Origin: Trichococcus palustris
Lineage (GTDB): Bacteria; Bacillota; Bacilli; Lactobacillales; Aerococcaceae
Direction of reading: 5' to 3'
Length of the DNA stretch: 32,060 nt
Assembly: GCF_900114465.1 (NCBI RefSeq)
Contig: NZ_FOTD01000023.1
Span: 1 to 32,060 of the forward strand
Both the position numbers and the translations under genes were made by a program. How positions within the stretch are numbered: position 1 is the first letter of the stretch; the number at the start of each line of letters is the position of its first letter. Under the pieces are notes generated by a model. It did no database searches. It had not been told where the DNA came from and saw only the letters and a program-made list of their open reading frames with translations. This document shows positions 16,528 to 24,444 of this stretch, piece by piece.

Positions 16528-17521
16528 CGGCGTCCTGCTCCCCTCTTCTCAAATAAATCTCACCCTTTTCATCCAAGTTGCGGATGACTGCCACAATTTT
16601 TTGTTGCGCTTCTTCAACGGCGGATAAGCGTGCCGGTCCCATGAATTCCATTTCTTCCTGCAACGACTCCTCGGCGCGGGCGGATAAGTTTTGGAAGATA
16701 GCTTGTTTGATATCCTCTGAGACACCTTTCAGAGCCAGCGCCAGATCCGCATTATTCACATCACGCAATACTTTTTGAACATCGGATTTTTCAAGGGTAA
16801 CGATATCTTCAAACGTGAACAGACTCGATTTGATTTCATTAGCCAAATCTGGTTGGTTCTTCTCCAAAACGGTGATGATATTCTTTTCAGTGCTGCGCCC
16901 AACGGAGTTCAGTATCTCAACCAAGGTATGGACACCGCCCACCGTTTCAGCTTCGTTGTCCACCAGATTGGAGAATTTATTTTCGATTACTTTCTCAATC
17001 TTCTCAATGACAGCCGGCGTCGTACTGGTTATCGTTCCGATCCGTTCGGCGATTTCCGATTGCATTTCCAATGGGAATTGTGATAGGATCAACGCCGCTT
17101 TATCCGGTTGCATGTAGCATAATATCAAAGCCACTGTTTGCGGCTGTTCATTCAACAGCAGATTCGTCAGCTGTTGCGGATCGGCTTTTCTCGCAATATC
17201 AAAGGGCCGTTCCCTCAATTGGATTTGATTCATCGTATCAATGACTTCTTTTGCCCGTTGCGCGCCCAGCGCTTTGTTCAAAAGATTCCTTGCATAGTTG
17301 ATGCCGCCATCGATGATATATTCCCTGGCTTGCGACATCTCCAGGAATTCTTCCATGATCGCATCCCGTTCTTCAGGCTTCACATAATCGATATTAGCTA
17401 TTTCATAACTTATCTTCTGGATAACATTTTCCGGTAAGAGGCGCATGATTTCAGCCGATGTTTCTGTCCCCAAAGCGATAAGCAGGATTGCCGCTTTCTT
17501 TAATCCAGCCATTTCACTCAC
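16517..17521 (-). CDS. fliG: Flagellar motor switch protein FliG, GTG start
   Basis: This 334-residue C-ring protein begins MSEMAGLKKAAILLIALG, at a GTG with AGGTG 5 bases upstream. The middle domain has LLNEQPQTVALILCYMQPDKAALILSQFP. The C-terminal torque domain has FTFEDIVTLEKSDVQKVLRDVNNADLALALKGVSEDIKQAIFQNLSARAEESLQEEMEFMGPARLSAVEEAQQKIV, including the charged helix that meets the stator. It follows fliF by 8 bases. Its N-terminus binds the FliF C-terminus. Confidence 0.96.
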   Translation of the reverse strand: MSEMAGLKKAAILLIALGTETSAEIMRLLPENVIQKISYEIANIDYVKPEERDAIMEEFLEMSQAREYIIDGGINYARNLLNKALGAQRAKEVIDTMNQIQLRERPFDIARKADPQQLTNLLLNEQPQTVALILCYMQPDKAALILSQFPLEMQSEIAERIGTITSTTPAVIEKIEKVIENKFSNLVDNEAETVGGVHTLVEILNSVGRSTEKNIITVLEKNQPDLANEIKSSLFTFEDIVTLEKSDVQKVLRDVNNADLALALKGVSEDIKQAIFQNLSARAEESLQEEMEFMGPARLSAVEEAQQKIVAVIRNLDEKGEIYLRRGEQDAVVS

Positions 17522-17529
17522 ATTTTCAC

Positions 17530-19098
17530 CTACTTATCTTTCATCCATATTTTTATCAAGTCTGCCACCATTTCTGGATTTTCTTTCGCATACGTTCTGA
17601 ACCGGTCTTCTTTTCCGTTCACCTGAATTTCAACCGATGTTGGGATAGTCTCCGTCTTTTTCGCCGGAGGAATATGTATTTGCGGTTCTGGCTGAGCCAC
17701 GGTGAATGGTTCCTGGTAACCCTTGAACGCATCTTCTTGGTAATCGTCTTTTTTCGTCTTACGGAGCAGAATGATCAACACCATCAGCAAGATTGAGATC
17801 CCTAACCCGCCGGCAAAGTAGACACCATATTTTTGGACATATGCGGTCAAATTCGCTTCCGCACTGACTGTCTCAGGCGCAATTTTTTCCGTTTGCTTGA
17901 CAAATGCGATACCTTCGACTGCCACCTGGTCATCGCGATTTGCATCATACCCGATGGTGGTTTTTGTCGCATTTTCCAGTTGCAATGCTTGGCTTGCATC
18001 TAAGTTTCCGTTGTAAATGACAGTTGCCGTTAAACGTTTTAAAGACCCTGGCGCGTTGGCTATCTTGGTGGTAACGGTGTCCAACTCATTGTTTGTGGTT
18101 TGATCGTAGGTAGACGATGTCCCATCTTCTCCACTCGTAGCAGCTGCACTAGCCGTATTGGCATTGGCGCTTGCGCCTGTCTGGGCTTGTGCGTCACCGG
18201 TTTTGGAAGTGCTTTGGCTGCGGATGGCAGCCTCGCCGTAATCAACGATCTCTTTCTCCACCGAATCAAAATCCAAATCTACGTTAAGGGAGATGGAAAG
18301 ATTCTCCGCACCGTAGATGGGTGACAGCGTATCCATCAATTTTTTTTCCAGTTCATCCTCGTAGTTGTTCTTTATTTTTTGGTAGCGACTTACCAAATCA
18401 GTCGCATCGGCATTTTGCCCATCCTGCAATACGCCGCTCAAGTCATTGCCGTTTGTATCCACAATCTTGATATTTGTTTTGGGCAAATTGTCGACTGCCC
18501 CAGAAATCAATGAGGCAATCCCTTGAATCGCCGATGCCGGAAGCTCTTGCCCCGTCTTGGTCGCAATCATGACCGAAGCGCTGCCTTCTTGTCCTTTTTT
18601 ATCCGTCGCAAAAACATTTTCTTCTGGAATGGAAAGGATCACATTTGCCGATTCTACTGAATCCAGCGCAGAAATAGTCCGTTCCAATTCGCCAGTTACT
18701 GCCCGTTGATACATAATTTTGCGATCTTCATCCGTCGCCATCATGCTTGTTTTGTCAAAAATTTCAAATCCGGTAGCCGTTTTCGGCAACAAACCATCCA
18801 CAGCCAATTGAATCCGATATTTATCTACCTGTTCAGCATCGATTAAGATGGTCGACCCATTATCTTCAAGTTTATAGGCAATCCCTTGTGAATCCAGATC
18901 ATTTACAATCGTCCCCGCATCAGCATCTTCTAAGTTGGAAAACAATGTTGTATATTCCACTCTTTGGGCATAGTAGGTTAGAGAGGAAGCAATGGCCACA
19001 ATACTCGTTAGGATAGTTATCAAACCTATTTTCTTTGATTTACTGAGTCCTTTCCATCCTTCCTTCACACCATTACCAATGTCTTTGAATTGATTCAT
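17530..19098 (-). CDS. fliF: Flagellar MS-ring protein FliF
   Basis: This 522-residue protein has membrane helices near residues 23-43 and near 432-452. Between them are the ring-building motifs (YTTLFSNLEDADAGTIVNDLDSQGIAYKLEDNGSTILI; LERTISALDSVESANVILSIPEENVF). The segment 290-335 is Ala/Ser/Thr-rich and low in complexity, as in other FliF proteins. The last residues (ENPEMVADLIKIWMKDK) are the FliG-binding tail. It forms the base on which the rod and C-ring are built. Confidence 0.95.
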   Translation of the reverse strand: MNQFKDIGNGVKEGWKGLSKSKKIGLITILTSIVAIASSLTYYAQRVEYTTLFSNLEDADAGTIVNDLDSQGIAYKLEDNGSTILIDAEQVDKYRIQLAVDGLLPKTATGFEIFDKTSMMATDEDRKIMYQRAVTGELERTISALDSVESANVILSIPEENVFATDKKGQEGSASVMIATKTGQELPASAIQGIASLISGAVDNLPKTNIKIVDTNGNDLSGVLQDGQNADATDLVSRYQKIKNNYEDELEKKLMDTLSPIYGAENLSISLNVDLDFDSVEKEIVDYGEAAIRSQSTSKTGDAQAQTGASANANTASAAATSGEDGTSSTYDQTTNNELDTVTTKIANAPGSLKRLTATVIYNGNLDASQALQLENATKTTIGYDANRDDQVAVEGIAFVKQTEKIAPETVSAEANLTAYVQKYGVYFAGGLGISILLMVLIILLRKTKKDDYQEDAFKGYQEPFTVAQPEPQIHIPPAKKTETIPTSVEIQVNGKEDRFRTYAKENPEMVADLIKIWMKDK

Positions 19099-19126
19099 TG
19101 TATTTGTCTAGCTCCCCCGATATGCA

Positions 19127-19459
19127 CTAAAACTGCATATTTTTAATCTCATTGAATGCTTCCAGACTTTTATTTCTGATTTGTACCGCTAATTCAAGTG
19201 ATAACTGCGCTTCCGTCGATTGAATCATCACATCATGCAAATTTCCGCTGTCTCCCATGATCAAACCTTGCACCGCTTCGTTGGAAGCCACCTGTTTATT
19301 GTTTAATGCTTCTATCGCGGTTCCCAGCACATTCTCAAAGCCCCCCGTTGTTGTACCGGCTTTTTCCGTTCCGGAAATATTTTCGCTTATTTTACTTAAT
19401 TCACTTAATGATGCAGCATTAGTGCCGAATAGATTAGTATATAATGCATTTATATTCAC
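19127..19459 (-). CDS. fliE: Flagellar hook-basal body protein FliE, GTG start
   Basis: This small protein of about 110 residues ends SGNLHDVMIQSTEAQLSLELAVQIRNKSLEAFNEIKNMQF, the conserved FliE C-terminus. It joins the MS ring to the rod. The likely start is GTG 19459, with AAGGAG 7 bases upstream. A TTG two codons earlier is only about one base from the ribosome binding site. It lies between flgC and fliF as usual. Confidence 0.93.
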   Translation of the reverse strand: MNINALYTNLFGTNAASLSELSKISENISGTEKAGTTTGGFENVLGTAIEALNNKQVASNEAVQGLIMGDSGNLHDVMIQSTEAQLSLELAVQIRNKSLEAFNEIKNMQF

Positions 19460-19489
19460 ATTCAATCTCCTTTATGATGAGGCAACGAT

Positions 19490-19924
19490 TTATTTTGCAG
19501 CTATCTGCAATGCTTGTTTCAGCATATTTTTGCTTGCTTCCAGAGCCGTCGCATTGGCTTCATACGTGCGCAAGGTCGTCATCATGTCGACCATCTCATC
19601 CGCCATATTTACGTTCGGCAACGTCACATACCCATTTTCATCCGCATCCGGACTTTCCGGATTATACTCCCGAACAAGGTTAGAGTCGTCTTCTTCCATC
19701 CCTGTAGCTTTGACCCCAAAACTTTTCTGTGTGTTTCCGGTCGAAAGTGCCGACTGCGAGTGCTTCACATTCTCTTCGAAGGTGACCGTTTTCTTTATAT
19801 AAGGTCCGCCACCTTCCGTGCGGGTTGTATTCACATTCGCGATATTGGTTGAAATGGTGTCCAACTTCAGTCTTTCTAAACTGAGACCGCTCGTATTTAT
19901 AGCGATCGAATCAAAGATTGACAA
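19490..19924 (-). CDS. flgC: Flagellar rod protein FlgC, TTG start
   Basis: This 144-residue proximal rod protein has the N-terminal motif LKLDTISTNIANVNTTRTEGGGPYIKKTVTFEE and the C-terminal NVNMADEMVDMMTTLRTYEANATALEASKNML. The start is a TTG with AGGAGG about 8 bases upstream. It lies 31 bases after flgB. The length fits FlgC, which is exported and assembles next to FlgB and FliE. Confidence 0.95.
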   Translation of the reverse strand: MSIFDSIAINTSGLSLERLKLDTISTNIANVNTTRTEGGGPYIKKTVTFEENVKHSQSALSTGNTQKSFGVKATGMEEDDSNLVREYNPESPDADENGYVTLPNVNMADEMVDMMTTLRTYEANATALEASKNMLKQALQIAAK

Positions 19925-19955
19925 AAAATCCCTCCTAATTGCTGTTTAAGTTGTA

Positions 19956-20336
19956 TTAACCGGAAATGACCGTGCTCAATGCGCTATATTTTGCGTTCAA
20001 CTGTGTAATCAACGCGTTATAATATAGGCTATTTTGTGCCTGATCAGCCATTTCCGTATCGATGTCGACATTGTTGCCATTTTCTTTTACGATAGTGTTT
20101 GTCCGTTTCGATACAACCGGCTCCACTTCTGTAAGCGCGGAATAGCCCATGTGCAAATCGTCTGTCGCCGTCATGGCCACACCGTGCTGGGCCTGCCCCA
20201 GCAGACTCTCAAACACGACCTGATTGACTTTATAATTCGCTGTATTCACATTTGCGATATTGCTGGAAATCGCCTCTTGCCTTAACGAAGAAGCATCCAA
20301 AGCATTTTTTAATAATTCATAATTTAAATTGCTCAT
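19956..20336 (-). CDS. flgB: Flagellar rod protein FlgB, first gene of the early operon
   Basis: This 126-residue proximal rod protein has SLRQEAISSNIANVNTANYKVNQVVFESLL at the N-terminus and NGNNVDIDTEMADQAQNSLYYNALITQLNAKYSALSTVI at the C-terminus, both family signatures. AAGGAA lies upstream of the ATG. It is the first gene of the long operon that runs to ftsE, and follows the promoter at 20402-20430. Confidence 0.95.
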   Translation of the reverse strand: MSNLNYELLKNALDASSLRQEAISSNIANVNTANYKVNQVVFESLLGQAQHGVAMTATDDLHMGYSALTEVEPVVSKRTNTIVKENGNNVDIDTEMADQAQNSLYYNALITQLNAKYSALSTVISG

Positions 20337-20401
20337 ATTCCAATTCCTTCACATTATTTATTGACATCTATTCAAGAAATTAAAAAAACAACACATTTTT
20401 T

Positions 20402-20430
20402 AGTATATCTTAATAGTAATGATGTAACAA
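20402..20430 (-). promoter_or_regulatory. Vegetative-type promoter of the flgB-ftsE operon
   Basis: On the minus strand there is TTGTTA (20430-20425), a 17-base spacer and TATACT (20407-20402), about 65 bases upstream of the flgB ATG. The rest of the 20337-20589 spacer is A/T-rich with no gene. A second TATAAT at 20543-20538 has no good -35. This would make the early operon independent of FliA. Confidence 0.65.
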
Positions 20431-20589
20431 CAAAAAAAATAGCCTTGTGACAGCAATTATTCCCCGTTTTTTCAGCGTTATTTTACCGATGCGATCATTA
20501 GTTTTAGTGTCATCCTTTTTTTTGATTGGTTAATTTCATTATAATAAAAGCGTTTCCGCTGTTTATATTTTTAAATTTCGCGAAAAAAA

Positions 20590-20617
20590 CGAGGCTGGGA
20601 CAAAAGTCCTAGCCTCG
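20590..20617 (-). terminator. Terminator hairpin in the fliS-flgB spacer
   Basis: CGAGGCTAGGAC, a TTTT loop and GTCCCAGCCTCG form a 12-bp stem (one G-U pair) on the minus strand, followed by a run of seven T (20589-20583). It lies within the repeat element and about 175 bases after the fliS stop, so it should separate the filament genes from the flgB operon. Confidence 0.85.
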
Positions 20618-20760
20618 TTCGCATTTCCTAACAATTAATCGTAAACGTGTTCCAAAAAGCAGACCTGGAGTCACTTCACGAATAATGCTCAGACGGTCTG
20701 CGACCATCCTCCGCTTATTCGCTCCAGTGATTCGGGTCTAAACGCTTTTTGTCTCACTCT
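20590..20760. repeat. Hairpin-forming repeat element between fliS and flgB
   Basis: The element is bounded by GAGGCTGGGACAAAAG on the left and, in inverted orientation, AGAGTGAGACAAAAAG on the right, like terminal inverted repeats. The left end forms the fliS terminator hairpin (20590-20617). The rest folds into a long nested hairpin at 20653-20751, with paired segments 653-660/744-751, 662-665/735-738, 671-675/726-730 and 679-685/715-721 (last three digits). Its left end matches that of the element at 10911. No coding frame is evident. Confidence 0.65.
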
Positions 20761-20792
20761 TTTTTTTATTTCTATAAATATAATTCCATTTG

Positions 20793-21155
20793 TCAGATTT
20801 GAATCCAAGCCTCCCGTAAATCCTCTATCATTGCACGATATTTCCGGATCAGCATGGCATCTTTTGAAACATTGGCCTGAATCATTCCTGAAAGAATATA
20901 ATTGTATAATTCATCCAGATTTTGAGCGACATCTCCGCCTTCGGCATGGTTCAGCGTGTTTTTTAATTCTTGAACAATATTTTGCGCTTTTATAAGATTC
21001 GCATTAACTTCCTCAAATTTCTTCTCGGCTAATGCAAATTCGGCCAATTTTAATTTTTTGATGCAGCCATCGTACAACAGTACAATTAATTGCTTCGGCG
21101 AAGCCATCAATATTTGATTTTCTTGGTAGATATTTTTAATATTCCGATTGTACAT
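20793..21155 (-). CDS. fliS: Flagellin chaperone FliS
   Basis: This 120-residue helical protein has the FliS core YQENQILMASPKQLIVLLYDGCIKKLKLAEFALAEKKFEEVNANLIKAQNIVQELKNTLN followed by NLDELYNYILSGMIQANVSKDAMLIRKYRAMIEDLREAW. It binds the flagellin C-terminus in the cytoplasm and delivers it for export. AAGGAAG lies before the ATG. It is the last gene of the filament group. Confidence 0.95.
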   Translation of the reverse strand: MYNRNIKNIYQENQILMASPKQLIVLLYDGCIKKLKLAEFALAEKKFEEVNANLIKAQNIVQELKNTLNHAEGGDVAQNLDELYNYILSGMIQANVSKDAMLIRKYRAMIEDLREAWIQI

Positions 21156-21218
21156 TCTGCTTCTTCCTTTACCTAATTGATAACTGCCCAGTTTTTATTG
21201 CCTCGTTTCCGGGAATGT

Positions 21219-21572
21219 TCAGATGCCTCTATCCAAAAAAATAGGCGGTTTCCTCATCATCACATAACTATCGATGATTTTGTTCTTCAGATTCAATTGT
21301 TTCGCTTGTTGAAGCACATCTGCTTTTTCATGGCGCAATACGTAGACAACGCATTTTTGCTGTTTGATGATGCTGAGCAGTGTTCCATTTTCAGCACTGC
21401 TCAAGGCAGGCATCGCCCCTTGTGCATTCAGCGCTTGAAATTGGTCGATATATTTTTTATTCTCTGCGATGACACGCATCCCGTTTTCGGCGGTGCCGTC
21501 CCAGGATGCAAACAGCCTTTGCATGTCCAACAGCACTTGCGAGCGTTGTTCTTCCAAACCTAATGTTTGCAT
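21219..21572 (-). CDS. Small helical protein between fliD and fliS, FliT-like by position
   Basis: This 117-residue protein shows no motif I recognise. It is predicted mainly helical (LEEQRSQVLLDMQRLF, NGMRVIAENKKYIDQFQAL, ADVLQQAKQLNLKNKIIDSYV), without signal peptide or membrane segment. Its place directly after fliD and before fliS is where the FliD chaperone FliT is often encoded, and its size fits. The name is an inference from size and context. GAGAGGAAAGG precedes the ATG. Confidence 0.6.
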   Translation of the reverse strand: MQTLGLEEQRSQVLLDMQRLFASWDGTAENGMRVIAENKKYIDQFQALNAQGAMPALSSAENGTLLSIIKQQKCVVYVLRHEKADVLQQAKQLNLKNKIIDSYVMMRKPPIFLDRGI

Positions 21573-21612
21573 AGACCTTTCCTCTCCCCAAACGTATGCT
21601 TATCTATTTCCC

Positions 21613-23055
21613 TTACGATTGCCCAGATGTCCCCAACTGGCTCGTCAAATAGCTTAATTGCGATTCAGCCTCCATCATGGCCTTGTCCAAGGCGGTAAAG
21701 GTTGCCACATACTGTGCCCGTTTCGTTTCCATTCTTTCGTTGAACAGTCCGATTTTCCCCGTGATGTCCGCTATCAAGTTATCATAGGTTTTGTTTTTGG
21801 TGGCAATGATCCCGTCGTTTTTATCCACATAGCTGTTGAGCAAGGTTGCCATTTTTTGTGACAGGCCGACCTTAGCCATCACCTTTTCGGTTATCCCGTC
21901 TTTTGTGACCGTCTTGCCCGTGTCGACTTCCGCTTCAAAGAAGCTTGCCGCTGCAGTCGGGTTCTCCTTCAGAAGTGCTGTCAGCTTCCCCTCATCCAAG
22001 GTCAGCTGCCCATAGCGGTCGACGGAAATCCCCAAATCGCTGCTATAGTCGCCGGCCGCATTGCCATTTTTGACTTGTGTCGTCATCAGGGAACGCAGAC
22101 TGGACTGCAGCTGCATCAGTGAGCTGTTCCCGACTAGCTTGCCCGTTTTATTGTCAGCCGCGGAAGGATCGCCCACGTCCAGTTGATCGCCGATGAAACT
22201 GAGGGCGGAGTTGTATTGCGAGATGAAATCCTTCACCGCGGCTATCGGCTTGTCGAGGTCCTCGGCAACGGTGACGGTAGTGGTGCCCGCCTCTTTCAAG
22301 GTCAGCGTCAGCCCCTCGATCGCGTCCGTCAGTGTATTGCTGTCCTGCGTAATCTCAATGTCGTTGTTTACCATTATTTTGGCGCTTTGTCCGGCTGTTT
22401 GTTTCGCCTGGGCAGCTCCCGTCGCGTTTTTATTTAAACCCAAACTTTCCGCTAAGCTCCCGCTGGCTTCGATCGACCGCGCTCCCATCTTGCTGTCGGA
22501 CAGGACCAGTTGCTCCCCGATGACGGTGGCGGAAATGCCCGTCGTTTTGCTTTGTTTGTTTATTTTCCCGATGATGTCCTTCAGGCTGTCGGTCGTTTCG
22601 ATCGTTATTTCATCCGACGGCTTCCCATCTTGGTTAGTCAAGGTGAGTGTCCCTGTCAAGGCAAGATCCGCATCACTTTTTTTCCCTGCTGCCGCGGCGA
22701 TGGTGCCTGAAGTCAATCGGGTTTGCGTGGCCAATTGCGTCACTTCGATCTTGTAGTTCCCCGGAACCGCTGTCGTCCCAACCGTTGCGGCAACCCGGCC
22801 TCCGTCAGAGCTCGTTACCGTTTTGGCGTTGAAGGTCGCTTCATCCTGCAGGCCGTCCAATTTGCCGGACAGATTGTCCAGGCGTGTTTGTACATCCCTC
22901 CAGGCATCCTTCTCATTGTTTAATTTGGTTTGATTATTTTGATATTGGGTCAGCTTCCCCGATTCCGCCGCTATCAATTGGTCGATCGTATCGGACGTTA
23001 TCCCTGAATAGGATCCCAAAAAACTAGTGGTGCTAGTGTTGCTAACCGTACTCAT
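21613..23055 (-). CDS. fliD: Flagellar filament cap protein FliD
   Basis: This 480-residue protein has the FliD N-terminal domain (GSYSGITSDTIDQLIAAESGKLTQYQNNQTKLNNEKDAWRDVQTRLDNLSGKLDGL) and the C-terminal domain (SLMQLQSSLRSLMTTQVKNG...DLGISVDRYGQLTLDEGKLTALLKENPTAAASFF...NERMETKRAQYVATFTALDKAMMEAESQLSYLTSQL). It is exported and caps the filament for flagellin assembly. GGAG lies 8 bases before the ATG. The coding sequence is richer in G and C than the motor genes. Confidence 0.95.
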   Translation of the reverse strand: MSTVSNTSTTSFLGSYSGITSDTIDQLIAAESGKLTQYQNNQTKLNNEKDAWRDVQTRLDNLSGKLDGLQDEATFNAKTVTSSDGGRVAATVGTTAVPGNYKIEVTQLATQTRLTSGTIAAAAGKKSDADLALTGTLTLTNQDGKPSDEITIETTDSLKDIIGKINKQSKTTGISATVIGEQLVLSDSKMGARSIEASGSLAESLGLNKNATGAAQAKQTAGQSAKIMVNNDIEITQDSNTLTDAIEGLTLTLKEAGTTTVTVAEDLDKPIAAVKDFISQYNSALSFIGDQLDVGDPSAADNKTGKLVGNSSLMQLQSSLRSLMTTQVKNGNAAGDYSSDLGISVDRYGQLTLDEGKLTALLKENPTAAASFFEAEVDTGKTVTKDGITEKVMAKVGLSQKMATLLNSYVDKNDGIIATKNKTYDNLIADITGKIGLFNERMETKRAQYVATFTALDKAMMEAESQLSYLTSQLGTSGQS

Positions 23056-23059
23056 GTCT

Positions 23060-23422
23060 TCACTCCGTTCTGTCCACCGTTATCCCTATATTCTTCCATA
23101 AGTCCGCTACGATGTCGAGCATCTTTTCGGGCGGCAATTCTTTGATGACTTCCTTCGTCTGCGTATCCAAGATTTGCACCAAAGTCCGTCCGGTGCCTTC
23201 ATGGATACGGAATCTGAACTCAGCATGCCATCCGACGATGTAGCCATTGGCTTCATCGACCGCTTTCGCTAATGCTTCCCTTGACACTGTGTCAGCTTCC
23301 GGGTCTGTTTTCGGCTCTTCCTGCACAGCATCCGTATCTCGTTTCGGCGCCGTCGCTTTGACAACAGGATAATAGTGGGGTGTATCAAACAAAATACGTC
23401 GTACTGCCTGCAATGGATCCAT
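23060..23422 (-). CDS. flaG: FlaG family protein
   Basis: This protein of 120 residues (from ATG 23422) has a charged N-terminal part and the FlaG domain at the C-terminus (LAKAVDEANGYIVGWHAEFRFRIHEGTGRTLVQILDTQTKEVIKELPPEKMLDIVADLWKNIGITVD). FlaG affects filament length and its role is poorly known. AGGAGG lies 9 bases before ATG 23422; an ATG two codons earlier is also possible. It lies between the fliC terminator and fliD and is probably reached by read-through from fliC. Confidence 0.9.
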   Translation of the reverse strand: MDPLQAVRRILFDTPHYYPVVKATAPKRDTDAVQEEPKTDPEADTVSREALAKAVDEANGYIVGWHAEFRFRIHEGTGRTLVQILDTQTKEVIKELPPEKMLDIVADLWKNIGITVDRTE

Positions 23423-23441
23423 AAACATTCCCCTCCTCAGC

Positions 23442-23475
23442 AAAAAAAGCTAAAAGCCGGAACTAAGCCGGCCTT
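23442..23475 (-). terminator. Terminator after fliC
   Basis: An 8-bp stem (23475-23468 with 23460-23453, one G-U pair) with a 7-base loop is followed by T-rich sequence. It lies just ahead of the flaG ribosome binding site. It should cut most fliC transcripts and let a fraction through to flaG-fliD. Confidence 0.8.
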
Positions 23476-23503
23476 CAGCGGAATTAAACAGTCAGCTTTA
23501 TGA

Positions 23504-24322
23504 TTATTGCAATAAGGACAATACTGATTGAGGCATTTGGTTTGCTTGCGCCAACATTGAAGTAGCTGCTTGAGCAAGGATGTTGCTCTTCGTGAAGCTG
23601 GTCATTTCTTCCGCCATGTCCACGTCAGTGATGCGCGAATTTGCTTCAGAAAGGTTTACTTTCGTCGTGGAAAGGTTGGATACCGTGTGATCCAAACGGT
23701 TTTGGGTAGCACCAAGGTTTGCGCGCTCTTTTGAAACCGATTTGATTGCGGTATCGATTGTAGCAAGTGATAAATTAGCATTCGCACTAGTATCTACATC
23801 TAAGTCATCAACGCCCAATGTAGTAGCTTTCATATCAGCAATTGTTAATTGCTGTGTTTCATCTGCGTTTGCACCCACTTGGAAATTTAATGGTGTTGTT
23901 GTCGCTGAACCATCCAATAGTTTTGTACCATTGAATTGCGTATTCGATGCAATTTTCCCAATTTCTGTACCCAATGCATCCATCTCTGTTTTTATTGCTG
24001 TTCTGTCATCAGCTGAATTGGTATCATTTGCTGCTTGAACCGTCAAGTCGCGCATACGGTTCAGGATGCTGTGCGTTTCGCCCAAAGCGCCTTCGGCTGT
24101 CTGGATCAACGAGATGCCGTCCTGCGCATTGCGGGATGCTTGCGTCAAGCCGCTGACTTGGTTCTTCATTTTTTCCGAGATCGATAATCCAGCCGCATCG
24201 TCCCCGGCTTTGTTGATGCGCAAGCCTGAAGATAATTTCGCCAAAGAGTTGGCTTTTGCAGTGTTGGCTGCCGATAATCTTGAATTAGTGTTCATTGCTG
24301 CTGTATTTGTTCCGATTCTCAT
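23504..24322 (-). CDS. fliC: Flagellin
   Basis: This 272-residue flagellin is close to the minimal size. The N-terminal D0/D1 region (MRIGTNTAAMNTNSRLSAAN...SSGLRINKAGDDAAGLSISEKM) and C-terminal D1/D0 region (SRITDVDMAEEMTSFTKSNILAQAATSMLAQANQMPQSVLSLLQ) are complete. Only about 60 residues (150-205) form a variable centre. NRMRDLTVQAANDT and ..TEIGKIASNTQFNG correspond to the Toll-like receptor 5 contact regions of other flagellins. AGGAGG lies 8 bases before the ATG, within a small hairpin. It has its own promoter and terminator. It is the only flagellin gene in the window. The middle of the gene is A/T-rich compared with its ends. Confidence 0.97.
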   Translation of the reverse strand: MRIGTNTAAMNTNSRLSAANTAKANSLAKLSSGLRINKAGDDAAGLSISEKMKNQVSGLTQASRNAQDGISLIQTAEGALGETHSILNRMRDLTVQAANDTNSADDRTAIKTEMDALGTEIGKIASNTQFNGTKLLDGSATTTPLNFQVGANADETQQLTIADMKATTLGVDDLDVDTSANANLSLATIDTAIKSVSKERANLGATQNRLDHTVSNLSTTKVNLSEANSRITDVDMAEEMTSFTKSNILAQAATSMLAQANQMPQSVLSLLQ

Positions 24323-24327
24323 GTGTA

Positions 24328-24341
24328 ATTCCTCCTGGAAT
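24328..24341 (-). promoter_or_regulatory. Hairpin enclosing the fliC ribosome binding site
   Basis: On the minus strand ATTCC-AGGA-GGAAT forms a 5-bp stem with the ribosome binding site AGGAGG running from the loop into the 3' arm. In B. subtilis the hag ribosome binding site is blocked by CsrA, which likes GGA in a loop. Whether CsrA acts here is an inference. Confidence 0.4.
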
Positions 24342-24376
24342 GTTTTTGTTTTGTTAAGGCCCCGCCTATACCTATA

Positions 24377-24402
24377 TCATCGGAGGGTTCCGGCGATAGT
24401 TA
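24377..24402 (-). promoter_or_regulatory. Candidate sigma-28 promoter of fliC
   Basis: On the minus strand TAAC (24402-24399), a 14-base spacer and TCCGATGA (24384-24377) match the sigma-28 consensus (TAAA, 14-16, GCCGATAA) at 3 of 4 and 6 of 8 positions. It lies about 55 bases before the ATG. The same 14-base spacing is seen in the candidates at 27689 and 31351. An overlapping alternative is TAAA with GCCGGAAC 16 bases on. Confidence 0.5.
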
Positions 24403-24444
24403 AGCCATTTTTTAAACTTTTTATTTTTATTGCCGCTTTTTTGT

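Noticed and set aside
20543-20562. Possible catabolite-response (cre) box upstream of flgB
   Set aside because: The best alignment to TGWAANCGNTNWCA has three mismatches on either strand, too weak to report.
24383-24417. Alternative fliC promoter TAAA-16-GCCGGAAC
   Set aside because: The -10 matches only 5 of 8 and the spacing differs from the other sigma-28 candidates; it is kept only as an alternative.
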